Source of the DNA: an uncultured Erysipelotrichaceae bacterium
GTDB taxonomy: Bacteria > Bacillota_I > Bacilli_A > Erysipelotrichales > Erysipelotrichaceae
Reading direction: 5' to 3'
Length of the DNA stretch: 22,939 nucleotides
Assembly (NCBI GenBank): GCA_947385085.1
Contig: CANDJN010000032.1
Span: 1 to 22,939 of the forward strand
This document shows positions 1 through 7,403 of this stretch, in pieces (within the stretch, counting starts at the first letter, position 1; each line of letters opens with the position of its first letter). The position numbers were made by a program, and so were the translations under genes. The notes beneath the pieces were generated by a model that made no database searches, had not been told where the DNA came from, and worked only from the letters and a program-made list of their open reading frames with translations.

Positions 1-872
1 ATACGATCTTAATCAATGGCGATAAAAACGATGACGGTATTCCCGATTACAACATTGATAGTAACGGCGATGGAAAACCGGATCTGAACCTTGACACAGA
101 CAATGATGGTAAACCGGATTTGAATTTGGTGATGTTGAAGAGCTGGAAGCCGAGTCGCTGCGTCACGGTGAATGGTGTGAATTATGAGAGCGGCATCAGC
201 GCAAAAGCGGAAATCAATGTGGATGTGGACAGCGATGGCATTCCTGATATTAACATAGATAACAAGGGTGATTTTAAACCGCATATTAATATCTCGAAAG
301 ATGGAAAAAAGCCACAAGTCAATATTGCCATCATCCATACATGGAAACCCGATAAAGATTGTAAGAAAGGCAACTTTTCATTCGATACGATGGTTATTGA
401 TGAAAAGAAGGAAGTGTTGATTAATATTGATACAGATGGTGATGGTCTACCTGATATCAATATTGATTTGGATGATGACGGAGAGCCGGATATTAATAAG
501 GATGTGGACGGCGATTGGATACCGGATATTGATATCGACAGCACCGGGGACGGTATACCGGATGTGAATGTGGATACAAACGGTGATGGTGAACCGGATG
601 AAAATATCATTGAGATCACAGAATGGAAGCCTGAACATAATGCAAAGGAACCGTTCCCCTATGATACGATGTCATTTAATGATCCAAAAAAGCCTGATGA
701 TCCTATCAATCAAGAACCGGATACGGATGTCAATGGAGCTTACTATCCGGGGGCGAATGTGGGCGGCGCAATGACTGGAGATACCTCAAATATCATGATG
801 TATCTAGGACTTGGATGTGGCGCTTTGGGAATGCTTTGTTTCCTGTGCTATAAGCGAAACGAACAATCATAA
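1..872 (+). CDS. Asp-rich calcium-repeat surface protein, 3' part only
   Basis: The reading frame is already open at the left edge (frame starting at base 3) and ends at TAA 870-872, so only the last 289 residues are visible. The sequence is built from short Asp-rich units of the form D-x-D-G-x-P-D-x-N-I-D, which resemble EF-hand-like or thrombospondin type 3 calcium loops. Longer units interrupt them: a W-K-P motif occurs three times (around bases 144, 342 and 624), and two of the three are followed about 15 residues later by F/Y-D-T-M. The C-terminus has M-T-G-D-T-S-N, a hydrophobic segment and a short charged tail (CYKRNEQS). This is the layout of a sortase sorting signal, but without a proper LPxTG. 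I infer an exported, wall- or membrane-anchored, calcium-stabilised stalk or adhesin; the ligand is unknown. Confidence 0.8.
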   Translation, partial: TILINGDKNDDGIPDYNIDSNGDGKPDLNLDTDNDGKPDLNLVMLKSWKPSRCVTVNGVNYESGISAKAEINVDVDSDGIPDINIDNKGDFKPHINISKDGKKPQVNIAIIHTWKPDKDCKKGNFSFDTMVIDEKKEVLINIDTDGDGLPDINIDLDDDGEPDINKDVDGDWIPDIDIDSTGDGIPDVNVDTNGDGEPDENIIEITEWKPEHNAKEPFPYDTMSFNDPKKPDDPINQEPDTDVNGAYYPGANVGGAMTGDTSNIMMYLGLGCGALGMLCFLCYKRNEQS

Positions 873-881
873 GGTCACATA

Positions 882-906
882 AAAAAGCAGGCAAGTCCTG
901 CTTTTT
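882..906. terminator. Bidirectional intrinsic terminator
   Basis: A perfect 10-bp stem (AAAAAGCAGG / CCTGCTTTTT) with a 5-base loop sits between the convergent surface-protein gene and apbE. T-runs on both strands let it serve both genes. Confidence 0.85.
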
Positions 907-909
907 ACG

Positions 910-2007
910 TTACTCTGAAATTTTAATCATGTCTTTTAAACCATCCGTAATAGCGAGCTGATATTGCCCACTCTTAACGAGCTTTGCCTGATCGCTGACC
1001 GGCGTGTTTTCATCGAATACCCATACGGCTTCTGCGTTAATTCCATTTTGTCTCAGCTTTTCAAGATAAGCAGTGCCATCCTCATAGCTCATCGCAAATA
1101 ATGTGGTGGAAAGAATATCCGCAATTCCTGAATCATCGGTAATAACAGTTACGGATCGCATATAGGAAGCAGGCATTAATGTTTGTGGATCAATAATATG
1201 ATGATACATTTTACCATTGTATTCATAAGCCCGCTGATAATCGCCGCTGGTCACAAAGCTTTGATCCTTATCAATATAAATCGTTGCCAGTGAAGCGGTT
1301 TCCTGCGCCGAGGGCAATTGAATTCCAACACTCCAGCGGGAATCATCCGCTTTATTACCGATGATGCGTACATTACCGCCGGCATTGAGAATCGCATGCT
1401 CCAAGCCATCCGCAATCAGAGCTTTGGCACACTGCTCGCTCGCATAGCCCTTGGCGACACTGCCCATATCCAAAGAAGCTTTTGGATCATTGATATATAC
1501 GGTTTGGGCTTTTTCATCAATTTCAATTTTATCCCATCCAACATGCTGCTTCGCTTCGTTCAATTCTTCTATGCTTGGTATCGCACTGTTCCCGTTATTG
1601 GTCGCATCCTCGCGATAACGATGCCAGATTTCTAACACCGCCCCATACGTAACATCATACTGTCCATTGCTTCGTTCACTGTATTCTTTTGCCATTAACA
1701 ATACATCAATGACTTCCTGATCCACCTTGACCGCTTCTTTGCCTGCCATATCATTGATCGTCTTGATATTGGCAATGCCATCATAAGTATGATAGCGATC
1801 GAATAATCTATTATAATATAGAAAGGTTTCATTGGTTTTTTGTAAATAGGCTTGAAATGTTTCTTCATCCTTTGTATAAGCAATTAACTGAATGAAAGTA
1901 TCAAACCCGGCATCCAGAATTTGATCGCTGTATTTTGTTAGCTTTGGTTCTTGACAGCCGCATAATAAGCAGCCGACCATGCATAAGCATAAGATTATTT
2001 TCTTCAT
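910..2007 (-). CDS. apbE: FAD:protein FMN transferase, lipoprotein (ApbE family)
   Basis: This protein transfers FMN from FAD onto a Ser/Thr of target proteins such as RnfG and RnfD. The 365-residue product starts with a lipoprotein signal (MKKIILCLCM..., lipobox L-C-G-C with the lipidated Cys near residue 18), so it should act on the outer face of the membrane. Family signatures are visible in order: LDMGSVAKGYA, the glycine-rich NAGGNVRIIG, SGDYQRAYEYNGKMYHHIIDP, and the late D-I-L-S-T-T metal-binding segment. Length is normal for the family. It is divergent from the rnf operon, whose RnfD and RnfG carry FMN-attachment motifs, so these are its probable substrates. Confidence 0.95.
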   Translation of the reverse strand: MKKIILCLCMVGCLLCGCQEPKLTKYSDQILDAGFDTFIQLIAYTKDEETFQAYLQKTNETFLYYNRLFDRYHTYDGIANIKTINDMAGKEAVKVDQEVIDVLLMAKEYSERSNGQYDVTYGAVLEIWHRYREDATNNGNSAIPSIEELNEAKQHVGWDKIEIDEKAQTVYINDPKASLDMGSVAKGYASEQCAKALIADGLEHAILNAGGNVRIIGNKADDSRWSVGIQLPSAQETASLATIYIDKDQSFVTSGDYQRAYEYNGKMYHHIIDPQTLMPASYMRSVTVITDDSGIADILSTTLFAMSYEDGTAYLEKLRQNGINAEAVWVFDENTPVSDQAKLVKSGQYQLAITDGLKDMIKISE

Positions 2008-2022
2008 CGTATCACCGGCGTA

Positions 2023-2051
2023 ATTATACCACAGAAGCGTTTTTTTGTGTA
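2023..2051 (-). promoter_or_regulatory. Probable apbE promoter
   Basis: On the minus strand there is an extended -10 (TGG-TATAAT; TATAAT at 2023-2028) with a 17-base spacer to TACACA (2046-2051, 4 of 6 matches to the -35 consensus). The -10 lies only about 16 bases from the ATG, so the leader would be very short, with GGTGAT as the ribosome binding site. Confidence 0.5.
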
Positions 2052-2162
2052 TCGTGAATCAGAGATGGCATAATGTGATGTAACTTGAGGTTCATTTTTG
2101 TTAAAAGTCTTGGACAATGAGCGTAATGAGCGGCGAAGCGTTGAAAAAGATAAAATTTTACT

Positions 2163-2190
2163 TTGTATCAGCCTGGGAAAATGCTATAAT
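2163..2190 (+). promoter_or_regulatory. Probable rnf operon promoter
   Basis: An extended -10 (TGC-TATAAT, TATAAT at 2185-2190) lies about 57 bases before rnfC. The best -35 is weak (TTGTAT, 2163-2168, 16-base spacer), which fits dependence on the extended -10. It is the only good candidate in the 240-base divergent region; bases 2050-2160 hold nothing else I can name. Confidence 0.55.
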
Positions 2191-2247
2191 TAAAATGATG
2201 TCGGTTGGTAAAGAAAAGACATGAAAAGAAAGGAAAGGTGAAATGTG

Positions 2248-3540
2248 ATGTCGTTGTTAACAGGATCTATGCGTCATCATATACCAGGTTATAAGGATTT
2301 AACCGAGAAGAAGGAAATTCAGGAAGTTAAAGCTGGTTCACAAGTATTGATACCGCTTTATGCCAGTCATTCTACGAAATTCGACGTGCTGGTAAAAGAA
2401 GGCGATCATGTTTGTGTTGGAACAAAAATTGCGGAATGTAATGACCGCATGTATGTACCGATTTATTCCAGTGTTTCGGGAACGGTAAAAGGCGTACAGA
2501 AACGGATGCATATGACGCTGAAACCCTTGGATCATGTGGTAATTGAAAATGATGGAAAAATGGAGGAAACGCAGTCATTTGCGCCATTGGATTATCAAAG
2601 CGCTAGCCGTGAGGAGCTCATAGCCTTTATGAAAGAGGCTGGTATTATCGGGCAAGGCGGTGCTGGTTTTCCTACTTATGTGAAATATGAACAGGCGAAG
2701 GATATCAAAAAGCTGATTATTGACGGTGCGGAATGTGAACCGTATGTGACAGCCGATCATAAGATGATGGAAACGCGTTTGGATGATATGATCACCGGTA
2801 TATTAGCCATGCGTAAGATGGCACAGGCGGAAGAAGCAGTCATCGTAATCAAGAAAACGCATACTGAGATTTTACAGAAGGTAGAAGCTGCGGTTGCCAA
2901 TGTCAGTGGTGTCAGTGTATTGCCGGTGGTCGATGTTTATCCGATCGGCTGGGAGCGGGCACTGGTACGGCTGATTATGAAGAAGGATTATGATAAGCTA
3001 CCCTCAGAAGTTGGTGCGATTGTCAATAACGTATCGACAGCCTATGCGTTTGCGAAGGCATTGTTAAGAGGAAAGGGTATCATTACCGCATTATTTACAG
3101 TGAGTGGTGATGGTGTTGCCAATCCGGTGAATATTCACTGTCCGGTTGGTGTACCGATCAGTGAAGTCATCGCAGCGTGCGGCGGCTATCTGGATGAAAA
3201 TGTTAAACTGATTGCCGGAGGACCGATGATGGGTAAGACCATTGTCAACGAACAATTTGTCGTAGAACGGCAGATGAATGCCGTTACGGTACTAAAAACG
3301 AAAGTATTTGATACGGTTTCCTGTATGCGCTGCGGTCAGTGCTGTGACGTATGTCCGAGCGCTTTACAGCCGGTGCGGATCGCGCAGGCTGCGAAATTGA
3401 ACGATAAAGCCATGATGGAAAAGCTGTGTGCGATGGACTGCATCGAATGCGGTCTGTGCGCCTATATTTGCCCATCGCGGCTGGATGTGACTGAGAATGT
3501 CCGCAAGGCTAAGCGCCAATTAGCTATGGCAAAGAAGTAA
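2248..3540 (+). CDS. rnfC: Rnf electron transport complex subunit C
   Basis: RnfC is the peripheral NADH/FMN and iron-sulfur subunit of the Rnf complex, facing the cytoplasm. The start is taken as ATG 2248, seven bases after AGGAAAGGTG; the adjacent GTG at 2245 would add one residue. The 430-aa protein has an N-terminal RnfC barrel-sandwich region, then the nucleotide/flavin segment with GQGGAGFPTYVK and DGAECEPYVTADH. The C-terminus holds two [4Fe-4S] motifs (first one C-x2-C-x2-C-x3-C-P from about residue 359; second one CIECGLCAYICP from about residue 398). This is normal for bacterial RnfC. It is the first gene of the operon, with rnfD 12 bases downstream. Confidence 0.97.
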   Translation: MSLLTGSMRHHIPGYKDLTEKKEIQEVKAGSQVLIPLYASHSTKFDVLVKEGDHVCVGTKIAECNDRMYVPIYSSVSGTVKGVQKRMHMTLKPLDHVVIENDGKMEETQSFAPLDYQSASREELIAFMKEAGIIGQGGAGFPTYVKYEQAKDIKKLIIDGAECEPYVTADHKMMETRLDDMITGILAMRKMAQAEEAVIVIKKTHTEILQKVEAAVANVSGVSVLPVVDVYPIGWERALVRLIMKKDYDKLPSEVGAIVNNVSTAYAFAKALLRGKGIITALFTVSGDGVANPVNIHCPVGVPISEVIAACGGYLDENVKLIAGGPMMGKTIVNEQFVVERQMNAVTVLKTKVFDTVSCMRCGQCCDVCPSALQPVRIAQAAKLNDKAMMEKLCAMDCIECGLCAYICPSRLDVTENVRKAKRQLAMAKK

Positions 3541-3552
3541 GGAGGGTAAGAA

Positions 3553-5064
3553 ATGAAGTTTACGTTTAGTGCAAGTCCTAACTTTCGCCAGAAACAAAGT
3601 ACGACGCGGATGATGCTGGAATTGACCATTGCGCTGTTCATTGTTTATGCGTTCTCATTATTCTATTATTTCAGTGAATATGGAAGTGCATATGGAATAC
3701 AGGCATTGATTTTGATGGCAACCTCACTCATCGTTACGTTTGCTTGTGAAATTGTGTGGGCACTGTTTAAAAAAGAGAATTTGAAGAAGTATATCACTTC
3801 TTCCTTCGGCTGGATCACAGCGATCATTTTAACGCTGATGTGTCCGATTGATACAAAGCCGTATGCACTAGGAATCGCAACATTCTTTGCGATCTTTGTC
3901 GGCAGAATTTTATTCGGCGGCTTTGGTCAAAATATCTTTAACCCGGCTGCGGTCGGATTTGCGGTGATTTTTGCCAGCTTTGCCGGTGCTAAGGTCGCAG
4001 ATGTCGCGACCGAGGCAACACCGGTTACGTTAATGGCTAATAATTATAACTGGCTGACCTTGAATGATACCATGATCAAAACATTGATGGACAAGGTCGG
4101 CGGATTGTGGAATTTGTTTATTGGTTGGTATCCGGGCGGCATGGGTGAAACGTGTACGGCACTGCTTTTGGTGATCGGTGTGATTTTGGTGATTCGCCGT
4201 ATCATTGACTGGCGCGTACCGGTGATCTACTTGGGTTCGATCGTTGTATTGACCTCCGTTTTGGCAATATTCAGCGGTATGTCGAACTGGTATTGGTATC
4301 CGATGTTTCATCTGTGCAGCGGTGGTGTGGTATTCGGCGCAGTATTCATGCTTACCGATCCCGTCACATCGCCGACAACGCGGGTTGGTAAATACGTCTT
4401 TGCCTTAGGCGCCGGTATTATCACGGTGCTGATCCGCGTATTGGCAAATGCGCCGGAAGGATGTATGTACAGCATTCTGATTATGAATATGCTGACACCG
4501 GCAATTGAGCAGGCCTTTACCGGTAAGCAGACAAGCTTACAAAAGAAGGGCTATATCACATTAGCGGTGTTAAGTGTACTCGGTATCACAACGATGTATT
4601 TGGCCAATATGAAAATTGAACCGGCAGAACCAAAGAAGCCGGAGAAACCGAAAACGGTCATTTTAAATATGGATGATGATTATGTGAATTCGCTGAATGC
4701 GACATTGGATTCTACGGTTGATAACGGCGATGGCACAACGACTTATACCGTTACCGCAGAGGGATATGCGGCCAAGGAAGGTCCGAATATGCCGGATTAC
4801 AATCATCCGTTTGATCCAAACGTATTTGAAATTGTCATTGACGCTGACGGTAAAACAATTGTATCGGTAAATCCGACCGTCATTAAGGATACGGAATATA
4901 TCGGTGATAAGATCAAGAATGAAAAGTACTTGAAGCAGTTTATCGGCAAGGATATCTCCACATTGAATGAGGTAGAGAAAAACGATGTGGTATCCGGAGC
5001 GACATTCTCAGTGAAATCAAGTATGCGTGCCCTTCTGGAAGTCAAGAAGGCATTGGGATATTAG
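3553..5064 (+). CDS. rnfD: RnfD with an extra C-terminal FMN-binding (RnfG-like) domain
   Basis: Residues about 1-355 are a standard RnfD/NqrB membrane domain with many hydrophobic segments, the conserved GGFGQNIFNPAA (122-132) and a covalent-FMN motif D150-V-A-T-E-A-T156. That motif has Glu where most members have Gly. After the last helix a Pro/Lys linker (EPAEPKKPEKPK) leads into about 135 extra residues ending with D478-V-V-S-G-A-T484, the same attachment motif as RnfG. At 503 aa it is much longer than the usual 310-350 aa RnfD. The start has a strong AGGAGGG site. I infer a fusion of RnfD to a second RnfG-type flavin domain on the outer face, flavinylated by ApbE. The frame is intact, so this is not a sequencing artefact. 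Confidence 0.93.
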   Translation: MKFTFSASPNFRQKQSTTRMMLELTIALFIVYAFSLFYYFSEYGSAYGIQALILMATSLIVTFACEIVWALFKKENLKKYITSSFGWITAIILTLMCPIDTKPYALGIATFFAIFVGRILFGGFGQNIFNPAAVGFAVIFASFAGAKVADVATEATPVTLMANNYNWLTLNDTMIKTLMDKVGGLWNLFIGWYPGGMGETCTALLLVIGVILVIRRIIDWRVPVIYLGSIVVLTSVLAIFSGMSNWYWYPMFHLCSGGVVFGAVFMLTDPVTSPTTRVGKYVFALGAGIITVLIRVLANAPEGCMYSILIMNMLTPAIEQAFTGKQTSLQKKGYITLAVLSVLGITTMYLANMKIEPAEPKKPEKPKTVILNMDDDYVNSLNATLDSTVDNGDGTTTYTVTAEGYAAKEGPNMPDYNHPFDPNVFEIVIDADGKTIVSVNPTVIKDTEYIGDKIKNEKYLKQFIGKDISTLNEVEKNDVVSGATFSVKSSMRALLEVKKALGY

Positions 5065-5077
5065 GAGGTAAGAAACG

Positions 5078-5590
5078 ATGAAAAAAGTCATACATTTAAC
5101 CCTTTTCTTAGCTCTGGTAGCCGCGATTGCCGGTGGCGCGCTGGCCTTTGCCAACAGCTTGACGGCGCCGATTGTGGCAGCCAATGCGCTGGCAGCGGAA
5201 AAAGAAAATCTACAGTTGATTTTCCCGGATGCGGCGGATTCGGATTTTGAAGAAGTCAATGTCAAGGATTCAGAAACCATTGAAAAGATTTTTACGGTAA
5301 AGGGTCAGGGAACCGTGTTCAAATTACAGGTAAGCGGCTATAAGGATGGTACAAGCTTTATGGTTGCCCTTGATGATGATGCCAAGATTATCGATTATGT
5401 GGTGATTTCCAACGGTGATACACAGGGTATCGGCTCTAAAGTAGCGGAGGATTCCTTTAAGAAGTCATTGTTGGATAAGAATGCGGAAAGTGATACACTG
5501 GATACGATCAGCGGTGCGACCGTCTCTTCCAAGCCGGTAGTGGAAGGAATCCAGGAAGCAGGTAAATACCTGTTGGAAAATATGAAATAG
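5078..5590 (+). CDS. rnfG: Rnf electron transport complex subunit G (FMN-binding)
   Basis: RnfG is a membrane-anchored flavoprotein that passes electrons through a covalently bound FMN. The 170-aa product has one N-terminal membrane anchor (residues 5-25) and an FMN-binding domain. In this domain are the characteristic NGDTQGIGSKV segment (112-122) and the flavinylation site D142-T-I-S-G-A-T148, where the last Thr is the expected FMN acceptor. It is slightly shorter than many RnfG proteins (about 180-210 aa) but has the whole domain. Its ribosome binding site overlaps the end of rnfD (TAGGAGG), and rnfE starts 12 bases after its stop. Confidence 0.96.
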   Translation: MKKVIHLTLFLALVAAIAGGALAFANSLTAPIVAANALAAEKENLQLIFPDAADSDFEEVNVKDSETIEKIFTVKGQGTVFKLQVSGYKDGTSFMVALDDDAKIIDYVVISNGDTQGIGSKVAEDSFKKSLLDKNAESDTLDTISGATVSSKPVVEGIQEAGKYLLENMK

Positions 5591-5602
5591 GAGGATGAAT
5601 AT

Positions 5603-6283
5603 ATGAATCGTAAAGAAAATTTTACCGCCGGGTTCATCCGTGAAAATCCTGTTTTCGGACTGTACCTGGGACTTTGTTCCACCTTGGCGATTACGACATC
5701 GCTGAATAATGCGATCGGTATGGGTGTTGCCGTAATTCTTGTATTGGTTATGAGCAATGTCATCATCTCTTGTCTGCGGAAGGTCACACCGAGTGAAATC
5801 CGCATTCCCGTATACATTGTGGTTATTGCGACCTTGGTAAAAATCATTCAGATGTTAATCAAGGCATATGCGCCGGCTCTTGATAGCGCCTTGGGTGTGT
5901 TTATTCCTTTGATTGTCGTAAACTGTATCATTCTGGGTCGTGCGGAGGCATTCGCATCCAAAAACGGTGTGCTTGATTCTGCGCTTGATGGTCTGGGAAT
6001 GGGACTTGGCTATACGTGCTCCATCATCGTGATGTCAGCACTGCGTCAGATTCTGGCGACGGGAATTTTGTCCTTTGAAAATCCGTTTAACGTGGAACAG
6101 ACGATTTTCTCACTGCGCCTGATACCGGAGGATTTTGTCATCAGCATGTTTTCACAGCCGGTTGGGGCATTTATCACCTTTGCCCTGTTGGCAGGTGCTT
6201 TAGCAGCGTATAAGAATCATCAAACCGCAAAACAGGAGGCCGCAGAAAAAGCTGCGGCGTCTGCCGCAAAGGAGGCGAAATAA
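5603..6283 (+). CDS. rnfE: Rnf electron transport complex subunit E
   Basis: RnfE is one of the two homologous six-helix membrane subunits (with RnfA) that form the core of the complex. The N-terminal FTAGFIRENPVFGLYLGLCS and the inner segment IPVYIVVIATLVKIIQMLIK are typical of RnfE/NqrD. Cys residues in the membrane halves (LCS and VNCI) match those that hold the intramembrane iron-sulfur centre in the family. The 226-aa protein ends with a charged Ala/Lys-rich cytoplasmic tail of about 25 residues. It is translated from TAGGAGG at the rnfG stop and followed by rnfA after 3 bases. Confidence 0.96.
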   Translation: MNRKENFTAGFIRENPVFGLYLGLCSTLAITTSLNNAIGMGVAVILVLVMSNVIISCLRKVTPSEIRIPVYIVVIATLVKIIQMLIKAYAPALDSALGVFIPLIVVNCIILGRAEAFASKNGVLDSALDGLGMGLGYTCSIIVMSALRQILATGILSFENPFNVEQTIFSLRLIPEDFVISMFSQPVGAFITFALLAGALAAYKNHQTAKQEAAEKAAASAAKEAK

Positions 6284-6286
6284 TCT

Positions 6287-6868
6287 ATGGATATCGGAAA
6301 TTTGTTTGTATTGTTTATCACCTTTACCTTGATTAATAACGTCATCCTGAATCAGTTCTTGGGTATCTGCCCGTTTATGGGGGTATCCAAAAAGAGCAGC
6401 TCAGCGATCGGCATGGGCGCGGCGGTTACGTTTGTCATCGTAGCGGCTTCCTTGGTTACGTATGCTTTGTATTATCAAGTGCTACAGCCGTTAAATTTGG
6501 AGTACATGGATTTGATTACCTTCATTTTGGTCATCGCATCACTGGTACAGCTGGTGGAAATGGTCATCAAGAAATTAAGTCCTGCTCTCTATAAGGCATT
6601 GGGTGTTTATCTGCCCTTGATTACCACCAACTGCGTGGTATTGAATGTTACGCTGAACAATATCAGTGAAGGCTATAACTTTGCGGAAATGTTGACGTAT
6701 GCGATTGCCATTCCGGTTGGCTTTACGTTAGTATTGTATATTTTCTCCACCATTCGCGAGCGTCTGGACGCAAGCAATGTTCCTAATGCATTTAAAGGCA
6801 ATCCGATTGCGCTGATTGTCGCAGGTATTATGGCACTTGCCTTCAGTGGATTGGCAGGACTTGTTTAA
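6287..6868 (+). CDS. rnfA: Rnf electron transport complex subunit A
   Basis: RnfA pairs with RnfE in the membrane core and shares the intramembrane Fe-S cluster. The 193-aa protein has the usual length and about six hydrophobic segments. Its signatures are NNVILNQFLGICPFMGVSKK near the N-terminus and YLPLITTNCVVLNVTL in the middle, both with the conserved Cys. The ribosome binding site AAAGGAGG lies inside the end of rnfE. Its TAA overlaps the ATG of the next small ORF by one base, so the two are probably translationally coupled. Confidence 0.97.
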   Translation: MDIGNLFVLFITFTLINNVILNQFLGICPFMGVSKKSSSAIGMGAAVTFVIVAASLVTYALYYQVLQPLNLEYMDLITFILVIASLVQLVEMVIKKLSPALYKALGVYLPLITTNCVVLNVTLNNISEGYNFAEMLTYAIAIPVGFTLVLYIFSTIRERLDASNVPNAFKGNPIALIVAGIMALAFSGLAGLV

Positions 6869-7029
6869 TGGCGGCAGTAATCTTCTTTGCCGTTTTGGGC
6901 GGGATTTATGCGTTGTTGTATTATTGTAATCATAAAACTCCCGTGCCAAAGGGTTGTGAAAATATAAAAGCGGAATGTGCGGGATGCCATGATTCCTCAT
7001 GTGCGAATCATCCCTCACATGATCTGTAA
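6868..7029 (+). CDS. Small Cys-rich single-pass membrane protein between rnfA and rnfB
   Basis: This 53-aa ORF starts at ATG 6868, overlapping the rnfA stop (TAATG), and ends at TAA 7027-7029. Residues 3-19 are a hydrophobic helix. The tail has five Cys at 20, 30, 37, 40 and 45 (C-x6-C-x2-C-x4-C for the last four) plus several His. Its architecture recalls NqrM (DUF539), the small Cys protein needed to mature Na+-NQR, and also the FeoB-associated Cys-rich membrane proteins; I cannot say which, and the Cys spacing is not a clean NqrM match. Its position and coupling inside the operon suggest iron or Fe-S delivery to RnfA/RnfE. It may be missed by gene callers because of its length. Confidence 0.75.
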   Translation: MAAVIFFAVLGGIYALLYYCNHKTPVPKGCENIKAECAGCHDSSCANHPSHDL

Positions 7030-7046
7030 GGAAAGGAAGGTCATGA

Positions 7047-7364
7047 ATGGAAGCGATCATTATTGCGGTAGTCATGATGCTCGTTCTCGGTGCTCTGTTG
7101 GGACTGGGATTGGGGATTGCCGATAAATATTTACAGGTAGAGGTCGACGAGCGCATTGAAACGGTTACGTCAATGCTGCCGAATTATAATTGCGGCAGCT
7201 GCGGCTATGCCGGCTGCTCCGGATTAGCAGAAGCGCTGGTTACAGGCGAGGTCAGTGTCGTTGGCACTTGTCGTCCCTGCAAGGCAGATCAAAAGGAAAA
7301 GATTGCCGAATATTTGAATACGACGCCGGGACCCGATGGTACGTGTGTCAAAGTCAAAGCCTAA
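7047..7364 (+). CDS. rnfB: Short RnfB: membrane anchor plus one Fe-S domain, no ferredoxin domain
   Basis: RnfB normally takes electrons from ferredoxin. This 105-aa protein has an N-terminal helix (4-24), then the RnfB 4Fe-4S domain with C49-x2-C52-x4-C57-x17-C75 (CGSCGYAGCSGLAEAL). It stops there, with the C-terminal sequence ending at a Cys-100 region and VKVKA. The 2x[4Fe-4S] ferredoxin-like domain found in about 190-280 aa RnfB proteins is absent. A terminator follows within 10 bases, so the gene ends here and is not frameshifted. It is preceded by AAGGAAGG. How electrons enter the complex is therefore unclear; RnfC or a separate ferredoxin could supply them. Confidence 0.9.
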   Translation: MEAIIIAVVMMLVLGALLGLGLGIADKYLQVEVDERIETVTSMLPNYNCGSCGYAGCSGLAEALVTGEVSVVGTCRPCKADQKEKIAEYLNTTPGPDGTCVKVKA

Positions 7365-7370
7365 AGGAAG

Positions 7371-7403
7371 AGCAGTGAATTCATGTGAACTCACTGCTTT
7401 TTT
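7371..7403. terminator. rnf operon terminator overlapping the araC stop
   Basis: An 8-bp stem AGCAGTGA (7371-7378) / TCACTGCT (7391-7398) is followed by a T-run to 7403. The 3' arm contains the stop codon and last codons of the convergent AraC gene. Confidence 0.8.

Noticed and set aside
1..620. Possible DNA tandem repeat or CRISPR-like array
   Set aside because: The periodicity is a protein repeat (D-x-D-G-x-P-D); the DNA units vary at third positions and there are no constant repeats with spacers. No CRISPR array is seen anywhere.
9..638. Several long minus-strand open frames opposite the Asp-rich repeats
   Set aside because: They mirror the repeated GAT/GGT codons of the plus-strand gene; low-complexity Ser/Ile-rich products without ribosome binding sites.
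7190..7378. Alternative plus-strand frame over the end of rnfB, checked as a frameshifted continuation of RnfB
   Set aside because: Its product lacks ferredoxin-type Cys motifs and the terminator stem begins inside it; the rnfB frame itself is clean.
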